Positions 1 to 7,300 of a DNA stretch of 13,549 nucleotides are shown here, piece by piece. This DNA is from Actinomycetota bacterium (GTDB lineage: Bacteria > Actinomycetota > Acidimicrobiia > Acidimicrobiales > Ilumatobacteraceae), in NCBI GenBank assembly GCA_026393655.1, contig JAPKZT010000265.1, positions 1 to 13,549 of the forward strand, in the 5' to 3' direction. Every line of letters starts with the position of its first letter. The first letter of the stretch is position 1. The notes beneath the pieces were generated by a model that did no database searches, was not told where the DNA came from, and saw only the letters and a program-made list of their open reading frames with translations. The position numbers and the translations under genes are program-made.

Positions 1-443
1 ATGTCAGCCGAGGTGAAGTTTTAAGAGACCTAAATGGTAAACCTGCGGCCGATGTGAATCAGTCAATCGCTATCTGGATTTCAATGTTGCGACAGAAGAT
101 TAACAACGACTTCAAAAATCAAAAGACGCTCGTGATACTTCAACCACCGATGTCCAACATGCGTGATTTAGTTCTTTTGCAGAAACTTTTCGATGAAAAG
201 ATTTCTTTAAAGACTTCAGAAATTCGTAACCGCATAACTCGCGCCGAATCCGAGCTATTTAGAAACTATGAAAACTTTGTGGTTGTCGACCCAGCGACAA
301 CATTGTGCGATGGAGTTAATTGCAAACAGTCGCTTAATGGAGAAGCACTGTATTATGACTCGCTTCACTTAACCGTGAAAGGAAGTTTGTTGTTGACAGA
401 CTCAATAACCGCTGGACTAGAGCAATTAACTGCGAAAAAGTAA
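1..443 (+). CDS. C-terminal part of an SGNH-domain (acyltransferase-linked) protein, 5' end outside window
   Basis: The frame is open from the window edge (first whole codon at position 3) through the TAA at 441-443, so the GTG at 54 is probably internal and the gene starts upstream. The visible 146 residues end in a pattern typical of the SGNH hydrolase domain found at the C-terminus of acyltransferase-3 (OafA/YrhL-like) membrane proteins: a 'DPATTLCDGVNC' segment followed by 'YYDSLHLTVKG', which supplies the Asp and His of the catalytic triad (D-x-x-H). Such proteins transfer acetyl groups to surface polysaccharide or peptidoglycan. The nucleophile Ser block and any membrane segments would lie upstream, outside the window. 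A stand-alone SGNH esterase is also possible. The gene converges on the bS22-type gene across the repeat array. Confidence 0.72.
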   Translation, partial: VSRGEVLRDLNGKPAADVNQSIAIWISMLRQKINNDFKNQKTLVILQPPMSNMRDLVLLQKLFDEKISLKTSEIRNRITRAESELFRNYENFVVVDPATTLCDGVNCKQSLNGEALYYDSLHLTVKGSLLLTDSITAGLEQLTAKK

Positions 444-450
444 TCTGTTG

Positions 451-596
451 TTGCGTTGATGACGCGTAGAAACAGCGCGAAGCGGTTCTATTTATTGCGT
501 TGATGACGCGTAGAAACAGCGCGAAGCGGTTCTACTTATTGCGTTGATGACGCGTAGAATCAGCGCGAAGCGGTTCTATTTATTGCGTTGATGACG
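451..596. repeat. 44-bp tandem repeat, three full copies plus a 14-bp partial copy
   Basis: Three head-to-tail units lie at 451-494, 495-538 and 539-582, with an exact 44-bp period. Unit 2 differs from unit 1 by one base (T to C near its end), and unit 3 differs from unit 1 by one base (A to T), so the array expanded recently or is being homogenised. A fourth start (583-596, ttgcgttgatgacg) matches exactly and then diverges inside the 3' end of the minus-strand bS22-type gene. Read on the minus strand, full units carry codons R-H-Q-R-N and units 2 and 3 supply the K-stop of the repeat before them, echoing the gene's tail. Every unit holds the palindrome ACGCGT and an imperfect inverted repeat (tagaa...ttcta flanking cgc-gaa-gcg). 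The array occupies the gap between two convergent genes. Confidence 0.95.
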
Positions 597-668
597 GGTA
601 CGGCGAAGCATCTTCTTGTGCTTCTTTTTGCGCATTCGTTTGCGACGGCGCTTGACCAGTGATCCCAT
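576..668 (-). CDS. bS22-type (AURKAIP1/COX24-domain) mini ribosomal protein
   Basis: Reading the minus strand from ATG at 668-666 gives a 30-residue, extremely basic protein that begins MGSLVKRRRKRMRKKKHKKM, continues LRRTRHQRNK and stops with TAG at 578-576. This matches the actinobacterial small-subunit protein bS22, known from mycobacterial ribosomes at about 33 residues, with the same MGS(V/L)xKxRRKRMxKKKHxKxLxxTR pattern; it binds rRNA through its Lys/Arg content. There is no clear Shine-Dalgarno; the best candidate is GCGAG just upstream of the ATG. The last codons and the stop overlap the 44-bp repeats, so the tail here may have been reshaped by the duplication. The gene is divergent from tRNA-Gln and convergent with the SGNH gene. 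It is too short for most gene finders. Confidence 0.85.
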   Translation of the reverse strand: MGSLVKRRRKRMRKKKHKKMLRRTRHQRNK

Positions 669-746
669 GACTCGCAACACGATATCTGCTTAAGATGAGA
701 ATCGGCACATAAATTGGCTACCGTAGAGGCGTTGAGAAATGCCCTT

Positions 747-817
747 TCCGGGGTCGTTCAATGGCAGGACAACGGGTTTTGGTCCCGTATATAGGGGTTC
801 GAGTCCTCTCCCCGGAA
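747..817 (+). tRNA. trnQ: tRNA-Gln (anticodon TTG)
   Basis: A complete cloverleaf can be drawn by hand. The acceptor stem TCCGGGG (747-753) pairs perfectly with CCCCGGA (810-816). The D stem is GTTC/GGAC. The anticodon stem ACGGG/CCCGT (772-776/784-788) encloses the loop TTTTGGT, with anticodon TTG at 779-781. The T arm is AGGGG-TTCGAGT-CCTCT. The discriminator base is A (817), and CCA is not encoded, as is common in this phylum. Anticodon TTG reads CAA and, by wobble, CAG. A weak -10-like TAAATT at 710-715 lies upstream without a convincing -35 element. Confidence 0.96.
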
Positions 818-825
818 CTAGAAGT

Positions 826-859
826 GGCGTGAGAACTGGTCTCACGCCCGCAAACTTTT
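826..859 (+). terminator. Intrinsic terminator after tRNA-Gln
   Basis: A perfect 9-bp stem, GGCGTGAGA (826-834) and TCTCACGCC (840-848), closes a 5-nt loop and is followed after a short spacer by TTTT at 856-859. The T-run is short and offset, so termination may be partial. It sits between the tRNA and glmU and implies that glmU needs its own promoter or readthrough. Confidence 0.7.
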
Positions 860-866
860 AATCGTG

Positions 867-872
867 TATAAA
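867..872 (+). promoter_or_regulatory. Candidate -10 box for glmU, possibly leaderless
   Basis: TATAAA at 867-872 is followed six bases later by the GTG at 879. A transcript starting about 7 nt after the -10 box would begin on this start codon, as in the leaderless genes common in Actinomycetota. No good -35 hexamer is visible: the matching position falls inside the terminator stem. This is inference from spacing only. Confidence 0.3.
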
Positions 873-878
873 AGAGTC

Positions 879-1976
879 GTGAGAATTTACGCCGTCGTCC
901 TCGCCGCGGGAGAAGGCACCCGAATGCAGTCGACTCGACCAAAGCCATTGCACATGATGTGTGGACGAGAAATGGTGATTCATGTAATCCATGCACTACA
1001 CGAAATTGAAATCACGCAGACTGTTGTCGTCGTTGGTCATTCTGCCGAACAAGTAAAACAAGTCATCGCACTACATGCGCCGCAGTGGGCAAATATTTCG
1101 TTTGCCGAACAGCAAGTTCAGCGCGGCACGGGTGACGCAACGATTGTTGGATTAACCGCAATTGATGAAAGTGTCGGCGCGCAAACCGAAATTGACGACA
1201 CTTCAACAATCATTGTCATGCCTGGCGATACTCCGTTGTTGCGAACTTCAACAATTTCTAACCTCGTTCGAGAACATCAACAATCAAATAACGCTGCAAC
1301 ATTGCTGACTGCGTTCGTTGATCAACCAACTGGCTATGGCAGAATTGTGCGGGCTAAAGATGATCGCATTTTGCAAATCGTTGAAGAGCGTGACGCAACA
1401 CCCGAGATTCGTGCGATTAACGAAATAAACACCGGCATTTTTGCTTTTCGTCGAGATCTTCTCGGCCCAGCGTTGCGAAGAATTTCAAACAAAAATTCAC
1501 AGTCTGAATATTATTTAACAGATGTTGTTGAAGTTCTGGCGAGTATGGGCCACCATGTTGGTTCGCGCACTGCCCCAGCCAATGAAGTCGCTGGCGTCAA
1601 CGACCGTTGGCAGTTGGCACTTGCCGAACGTGAACTGCGAGCGCGAACCAATAAGCAATGGCTCGTTAATGGGGTGACAATGTTTGATCCGCGTCAAACA
1701 TTTATTGACGTAACTGTGCAGATCGGCAAAGACGTGACTTTGTTGCCGGGCACAATTTTGCAAGGCGCAACTGTGATCGGCGACAATTGCGAAATCGGGC
1801 CAAATACGCGCTTAATTGACACGGTTGTTGGATCAGGCACATGCGTTGAATCAACAGTTGCTCGTGGTTCGACTATCGGCAGTGGCGCAAAAGTCGGACC
1901 GTTCGCAAACCTTGAGCCCGGAAGCTCGGTTGCTGACAACGCAATCACCAGTTCGTTCTATGATGGTCAGCAATGA
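879..1976 (+). CDS. glmU: GlmU-type N-acetylglucosamine-1-phosphate uridyltransferase, truncated, lacking the acetyltransferase active site
   Basis: The enzyme makes UDP-GlcNAc from UTP and GlcNAc-1-phosphate for peptidoglycan. The N-terminal nucleotidyltransferase domain is intact: LAAGEGTRM with Arg15, PKPL with Lys22, QRGTGDA, MPGDTPLL, the EINTGIFAF block and GVNDR. A left-handed beta-helix begins after about residue 260 (FIDVTVQIGKDV, TVIGDNCEIGP, STIGSGAKVGPF). The protein then stops at 365 residues, whereas GlmU is normally about 450-495. The segment that carries the acetyltransferase His, Lys, Tyr and Asn residues (E. coli H363, K351, Y366, N377) is absent, and the expected Arg of the LRPG motif is Glu346 (NLEPG). 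The stop overlaps the prs start, so no lost remainder follows. GTG at 879 is preferred over the in-frame GTG at 864 because it begins directly at the domain (MRIYAVVLAAG) and suits the TATAAA box. Confidence 0.9.
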   Translation: MRIYAVVLAAGEGTRMQSTRPKPLHMMCGREMVIHVIHALHEIEITQTVVVVGHSAEQVKQVIALHAPQWANISFAEQQVQRGTGDATIVGLTAIDESVGAQTEIDDTSTIIVMPGDTPLLRTSTISNLVREHQQSNNAATLLTAFVDQPTGYGRIVRAKDDRILQIVEERDATPEIRAINEINTGIFAFRRDLLGPALRRISNKNSQSEYYLTDVVEVLASMGHHVGSRTAPANEVAGVNDRWQLALAERELRARTNKQWLVNGVTMFDPRQTFIDVTVQIGKDVTLLPGTILQGATVIGDNCEIGPNTRLIDTVVGSGTCVESTVARGSTIGSGAKVGPFANLEPGSSVADNAITSSFYDGQQ

Positions 1977-2995
1977 CTCAGCCGAATGAAGTTAATAAGA
2001 CGATAGACAAAGTCACGACGAAGCGGATGGCGCTTTATTCGGGTCGAACACATCCGGCGCTGGCAGAAGAAGTTGCTCAACATTTAAACGTGCAACTCGG
2101 CGAAGCAAACATCGTCGAGTTTGCCAACGGAGAACTTCGACCACGATTCGGTGAAAGCATTCGCGGTGGAGATGTGTTTATTATGCAAACGCATTGCAGT
2201 TTCGGTGGACGTAGCATCAACGATTCGATCATGGAGCAACTAATCATGATCGACACTGCGTACCGAGCATCGGCAAAACGCGTCACCGCAGTTTGTCCGT
2301 TTTATGGATACGCGCGACAAGATCGCAAAGCTGAAGGTCGAGAGCCGATTACTGCACGAATGATCGCCGACATGTTCAAGGCGGCTGGCTCAAAGCGAAT
2401 GGTCTCAATTGATTTGCACAGCGGACAAATTCAAGGATTTTTTGAAGGACCAGTTGATCACTTGACTGCGATACCGGTTCTTGAAGAATACGTTCGAAAA
2501 AATGCTAGAGAAGGACTCGTAATTGTTTCGCCTGATGCAGGTCGAGTAAAAGTTGCTGAGCGATTTGCTCAACATTTAACTGACATGAGCGCAGATGTTG
2601 CATTCGTTAATAAGCGTCGTCCGAAGAATACAACTAATATCGCCGAAGCCAAAGAAGTGATCGGTGAAGTTGAGGGCCGTCTTTGTATTTTGGCAGACGA
2701 CATGATTGATACAGGTGGAACAATCTGCAGCGCAGCCGATCTGCTTTATGCCCGTGGCGCAAAAGAAGTTTGGGCAATGGCAACCCATGGTGTGCTGTCT
2801 GGCCCGGCAATTGAACGGCTAGACAAATCTCGAATTAGCCGCGTTATCTTGACAAATACGTTGCCACTTGCCCCTGAAAAACGAATCGCCAAAATAGAGA
2901 TCCTTTCTGTTGCAAAAATTCTCGCCGACGCACTATCCGCTGTATTTGAAGACACCAGCGTCAGCGAGTTATTCGGGGGCGAAAACCAATCATAA
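1973..2995 (+). CDS. prs: Ribose-phosphate pyrophosphokinase (PRPP synthetase)
   Basis: The enzyme converts ribose-5-phosphate and ATP to PRPP, the precursor of purines, pyrimidines, NAD, histidine and tryptophan, in the cytoplasm. The class I hallmarks are present: FANGE near the N-terminus, YARQDRK (Arg115-Lys119), DLHSGQIQGFF, the catalytic flexible-loop region VSPDAGRVKVAERFA followed by KRRP, and the PRPP-binding loop D242-T250 (DDMIDTGGT). At 340 residues it is slightly longer than the usual 310-326, with about 15 extra N-terminal residues before the core begins at KRMALYSG. Its ATG overlaps the glmU stop by four bases (ATGA), which implies translational coupling. The glmU-prs pair is conserved across many Gram-positive bacteria. 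Confidence 0.96.
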   Translation: MTQPNEVNKTIDKVTTKRMALYSGRTHPALAEEVAQHLNVQLGEANIVEFANGELRPRFGESIRGGDVFIMQTHCSFGGRSINDSIMEQLIMIDTAYRASAKRVTAVCPFYGYARQDRKAEGREPITARMIADMFKAAGSKRMVSIDLHSGQIQGFFEGPVDHLTAIPVLEEYVRKNAREGLVIVSPDAGRVKVAERFAQHLTDMSADVAFVNKRRPKNTTNIAEAKEVIGEVEGRLCILADDMIDTGGTICSAADLLYARGAKEVWAMATHGVLSGPAIERLDKSRISRVILTNTLPLAPEKRIAKIEILSVAKILADALSAVFEDTSVSELFGGENQS

Positions 2996-3073
2996 CTTCG
3001 GGCGTGTGGCAAGTTCAAGCGCCCGCCCATAGACTAAAAAGCCGTCAATCAGTTGGCGTCTTATTCGACTTTC

Positions 3074-3077
3074 GGAG
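3074..3077 (+). promoter_or_regulatory. Ribosome binding site fixing the rplY start
   Basis: GGAG at 3074-3077 lies five bases before the ATG at 3083. An upstream in-frame TTG at 3053 would add ten residues before the conserved N-terminus and has no such site, so 3083 is the better start. Confidence 0.7.
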
Positions 3078-3082
3078 TTCTC

Positions 3083-3739
3083 ATGGCTACTATCCTTCAA
3101 ACCAAAATCGGTCGCAAAATTGGCAGCGCCGAATCTCGTCGCCTAGTGGCAACAGATCACATTCCAGGTGTCATTTATGGTCACGGCATGGTGCCAGTTA
3201 AAATCACCGTTGAGCGACGCGACTTGCGCGTTGCACTTGCTGGCCCAGCCGGCGTGAACACAATTCTTGAACTTCAAGTTGGCGACACAAAATATCCTGC
3301 GATCGTAAAAGAACTTCAGCGTGACCCAGTAAAGCGCGTGGTTCGACACATCGACTTCATGCAAATTTCGCTCACCGAATTAATCACGATGGATATTCCG
3401 GTTCACCTCACTGGCACCGCCAAGGCTGTTCTCTCAGAAGGCGGATTAGTCGACGCGACTGTTAACACAATTCAGGTTCGCGCAACAGCGGCGAATATTC
3501 CAAACGAAATTTTGATCGACGTAACAGCAATGGGCATGCAGGATGTAATTCGCTTGTCAGACGTTGTTCTGCCGAACGGCGTTAGCGCGGTTGGCGATCC
3601 TGATCTTGTTGTTGTAACAGTGCTCGAAACTAAGACTGAAGAGGCTGCACCAGTTGCTGCCGCTACAGCCGAAGGTGCCGCTGCCGCTACTCCAGATGCG
3701 GGCGCTGCTCCAGCAGGCGACGCCAAACCGTCGGCTTAA
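3083..3739 (+). CDS. rplY: 50S ribosomal protein bL25 (Ctc/TL5 form)
   Basis: The 218-residue protein is a 5S rRNA-binding component of the large ribosomal subunit. The N-terminal L25 domain (about 1-92) shows the family signatures RRLVATDHIPGVIYG and LQRDPVKRVVRHIDFMQI. The second, beta-rich TL5/Ctc C-terminal domain (about 95-185) includes the IPVHLTGTAKAV stretch and a LSDVVLPNGV segment. A low-complexity Ala/Gly/Pro tail (about 188-218) is probably disordered. The 87-nt gap after prs is one of the largest in the cluster and may hold a promoter, but I could not identify a convincing -35/-10 pair. pth follows six bases after the stop, the usual neighbour in Actinomycetota. Confidence 0.95.
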   Translation: MATILQTKIGRKIGSAESRRLVATDHIPGVIYGHGMVPVKITVERRDLRVALAGPAGVNTILELQVGDTKYPAIVKELQRDPVKRVVRHIDFMQISLTELITMDIPVHLTGTAKAVLSEGGLVDATVNTIQVRATAANIPNEILIDVTAMGMQDVIRLSDVVLPNGVSAVGDPDLVVVTVLETKTEEAAPVAAATAEGAAAATPDAGAAPAGDAKPSA

Positions 3740-3745
3740 AACTAA

Positions 3746-4372
3746 ATGGGGCTGTTCGGTCGCACCACGCGGCCCGAGCATCTTGAGCGACGCGGCACAC
3801 CTTTCGACGCATTAGTAATTGGATTAGGCAACCCCGGTGCAAAATATTCGCGCACTCGTCACAATGTTGGCTTTGAAACAATTGAGCTTCTCGCGACACG
3901 CATTGGCGTTGCGCTAAAGGCAAGTCGCGACAGAGCGCTAACTGCCGAAGTCAGCGCATCGGGTAAGCATTTTCTAATCGCCACGCCAACTACTTTTATG
4001 AACGAGTCTGGAAACGCAGTTGGGCCACTGGCGAGACGATTCTCGATTACTGATTCACTCAAAATTATTATTGTTCATGATGAACTTGATCTTGAACCCG
4101 GTGTTGTAAAAATTAAATCCGGGGGCGGGCTTGCTGGGCACAACGGCTTGCAATCCATAAAGCAGCATTTAAAAACACAGGACTTTATTCGCGTGCGAAT
4201 CGGCGTCGGCAAGCCTGCTTCAAAAGAAGCTGGTGCCGATCATGTGTTGTCAAAGATTCCTGCGCTCGAACGCGAACTGCTCGATATTTCGGTACAAATT
4301 GCTGCTGATGCAGTGCAACTGATTATTGCCGAAGGTCTTGATGCCGCAATGCGCAACATCAATGCCCGCTAG
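3746..4372 (+). CDS. pth: Peptidyl-tRNA hydrolase
   Basis: Pth cleaves the ester bond of peptidyl-tRNAs that drop off ribosomes and so recycles tRNA in the cytoplasm. The conserved active-site elements are all present: GLGNPGAKYSRTRHNVGF with Asn29 and catalytic His39, TFMNESG with Asn86, VHDELDL with Asp112, and GGLAGHNGL with Asn133. The 208-residue length is slightly above the usual 185-200 because about 20 extra residues precede the core. The ATG at 3746 starts six bases after the rplY stop. An internal start near residue 20 cannot be excluded, but there is no in-frame ATG there. Confidence 0.96.
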   Translation: MGLFGRTTRPEHLERRGTPFDALVIGLGNPGAKYSRTRHNVGFETIELLATRIGVALKASRDRALTAEVSASGKHFLIATPTTFMNESGNAVGPLARRFSITDSLKIIIVHDELDLEPGVVKIKSGGGLAGHNGLQSIKQHLKTQDFIRVRIGVGKPASKEAGADHVLSKIPALERELLDISVQIAADAVQLIIAEGLDAAMRNINAR

Positions 4373-4383
4373 GGCACCGAGCA

Positions 4384-7300
4384 ATGACCGTTTTAGGCGC
4401 ACTCGCTTCGACATTTAGTTTCGATCCAGCACTGAGTGCAGCGCTCGGAGAGAAAAGCGCTTCAATTGTTTGTGCCGAACACACATGGCCATTGTTGCTT
4501 TCGGGTTTAACACAACGCACTGAAAATGAATTAGTAATCGTCGCAGCACCAACCGGATTAATGGCAGGGCAACTCCGCGATGACCTCGTCGCGTTTCTGC
4601 CCGAGCGAGATGTTGTTCTCTTTCCGGCGTGGGAAACCTTGCCGTTTGAGCGAGTGAGCCCGAATGTTGAAACAATGGGCAAACGACTCGAGGTTTTGTG
4701 GCGAATTAAAAATGATCCGCCGAAAATAATTGTGACGGGTGTGCGTGCTTTACTGCAACACCTCAGCAACACCGTGGTTGAACCGCTAGTAATAAAACAA
4801 AAAACACAGGTTGATATGGATGAATTAATCTCGACACTTGCCCGTTTTGGTTATCGTCGCGAAGAACTCGTTGAACACCGCGGCGAATTCGCGCGGCGCG
4901 GTTCAATCATCGATGTATTTCCGTCTACGGCTGACACGCCAATTCGCATCGATTTGTGGGGAGATGAAGTTGATCGACTGACCACGTTTAACGTCAACGA
5001 TCAGCGCAGCACTGACGACTTAGACAGCGTGCAGATATTTCCCGCACGCGAATTAATTATCAATGCAGATGTCGCCGCTCGTGCACAAAACTTGATCTCC
5101 GAAGAACCTTGGGGTCAAGAAAATTGGGAGCGCATCGCTCAAGGTATGACTTTTGACGGCATGGAGTCTTGGTTGCCATGGGTTGCAACAGATAGCAAAG
5201 TATTAACTGATGTATGCGCCGAGTCAGCCTCGGTTCATATCGTGCTGATTGAGCCACGAAGATTGCGCGACCGCGCACGCGATTTGATCGCCGAAGAAGA
5301 TGATCTAGCACGGGCATTGGCATCAACATGGTCGCGAGATCCTGATCAGAAATATCCGAGACTGCACTCAGAAATTGAATCGTTTCTTAAAAACACAAAT
5401 GCCGAGTCGATAATTTCGCTTAGCCCTGTTGCTGATTCTCCTGGTGCAACGAGCATTGAATCATCAACTTGGGGTCAAGCCACTGGCGACACCGAAGCGC
5501 TCGCCAACAGAATCTTGCGATTTGTCACCAAGAAGTTTCGTGTGATAATCGCAGCCGACACACAAAGTTCAGCGCAAAGATTTTTCGAAGTATTAACTCT
5601 TGAAGGCGTCACGGTTCGATTGCTTGAACAACAGGCAACTGCAATCACGAGCCCAGGTGTTTCGATCGTTGTTGCGTCACTTCATAGTGGCTGCATTATC
5701 AACGCTCACGATCTGGCGATAATCACAGAAAGTGATTTGACAGGTCGACGGCGAACACATCGCCATACCAAACCAGTAAAACGAAACTCATTAAGCGTTT
5801 TTGAAGATCTCAAACCTGGCGACTACGTAGTGCACCATGTGCATGGAGTCGGCAAATATCTCGGCATGTCAAAACAGTCGATGGGTGGTGTTGAACGCGA
5901 CTACATGCAGTTGCAATACAACAACGGAAATCTATATGTACCAACCGATCACATTGATGCTATTCGACAATACATCGGCGGAGAAACTCCAACTCTGAAT
6001 CGCATGGGTGGTTCTGATTTTGCAAAATCCAAGGCACGTGTGCGAAGTGCGGTTCGTGAAATTGCCCAAGAACTTGTCGTGCTTTATCAACGTCGCGTAA
6101 CTGCTGCCGGTCATGCTTTTGCCAGTGACACTGCATGGCAACATGAGATGGAAGCGGCATTTCAATTTGTTGAAACGCCAGACCAACGAATCGCGATCAT
6201 CGATACCAAAGCAGACATGGAGCGCGAAGTTCCAATGGATCGGCTTGTTTGCGGCGATGTAGGTTTCGGCAAAACCGAAGTCGCTGTGCGCGCTGCATTT
6301 AAATGTATTCAAGATGGAAAGCAAGTTGCAGTTCTTGTGCCGACGACTTTGCTCGCAACCCAACACGGCACAACTTTCACCACACGTTTTACCGGATATC
6401 CAATTCGAGTTGAAGTGCTCTCAAGATTTTTGACAGCCAAGCAAGCAAAGCAAGTTCTTCAGGGTCTTGAGTCTGGACAAATTGATTGCGTGATTGGCAC
6501 ACATCGATTGCTTCAAGAAGGCGTGAAGTTTAAAGATCTTGGACTTTTAGTTGTTGACGAAGAACAGCGATTCGGTGTGCAGCACAAAGAGCAAATGAAA
6601 CAACTCAAAACAAACGTCGATGTTTTGACTCTCACTGCAACGCCGATACCGCGGACACTTGAAATGAGTCTTGTGGGCATTCGAGATTTGTCTTTGCTCA
6701 ATACTCCCCCTGCAGATCGACAGCCGATTCTTACTTTTGTTGGTGAAGAAGACGACCGTGTCGCAACTGAAGCGATTCGTCGCGAGTTGTTGCGTGATGG
6801 CCAAGTATTTTGGGTCCATAACCGAGTTCGCTCGATCGAAGACCGTGCACGTGAGTTGCGCGAGTTGGTGCCAGAAGCACGAATCATCGTGGCACACGGG
6901 CAAATGGATGAAGCAAAACTCGAGCGAGCCGTGCAAGATTTCTGGGAAGGAAAATACGACGTGCTGGTGTGCACGACAATTATTGAGAGCGGCATTGACA
7001 TGCCAACTGTCAACACACTCGTCGTCGAGCGCGCCGACTTATTGGGCCTCGGACAACTGCATCAACTTCGCGGCCGAGTTGGTCGAAGCGGGCAACGCGC
7101 TTACGCATATTTGTTTCACCCTCGCGATAGAGCGCTTTCAGAGCACGCATACGAGAGGCTTCGCACGATCGGTGAAGCGACAGAACTTGGCAGTGGATTC
7201 AAAATCGCGATGCGCGATCTCGAAATCCGCGGGGCAGGAAACCTGCTCGGTGAAGCGCAAAGTGGTCACATCGCCGCAGTTGGATACGACCTCTATTGCC

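Noticed and set aside
451..596. The repeats as a CRISPR array.
   Set aside because: The units are directly adjacent with no unique spacers, so the array is a simple tandem repeat.
747..817. tRNA-Gln as an integration (att) site for a mobile element.
   Set aside because: No integrase and no direct repeat of the tRNA 3' end is visible in the window.
718..996. A 92-codon minus-strand open frame spanning tRNA-Gln and the start of glmU.
   Set aside because: It would read through the tRNA and the terminator antisense; no homology pattern is visible.
2999..3025. A possible hairpin (CGGGCG/CGCCCG, 15-nt loop) between prs and rplY.
   Set aside because: The stem is short, the loop is long and no T-run follows, so it is not supported as a terminator.
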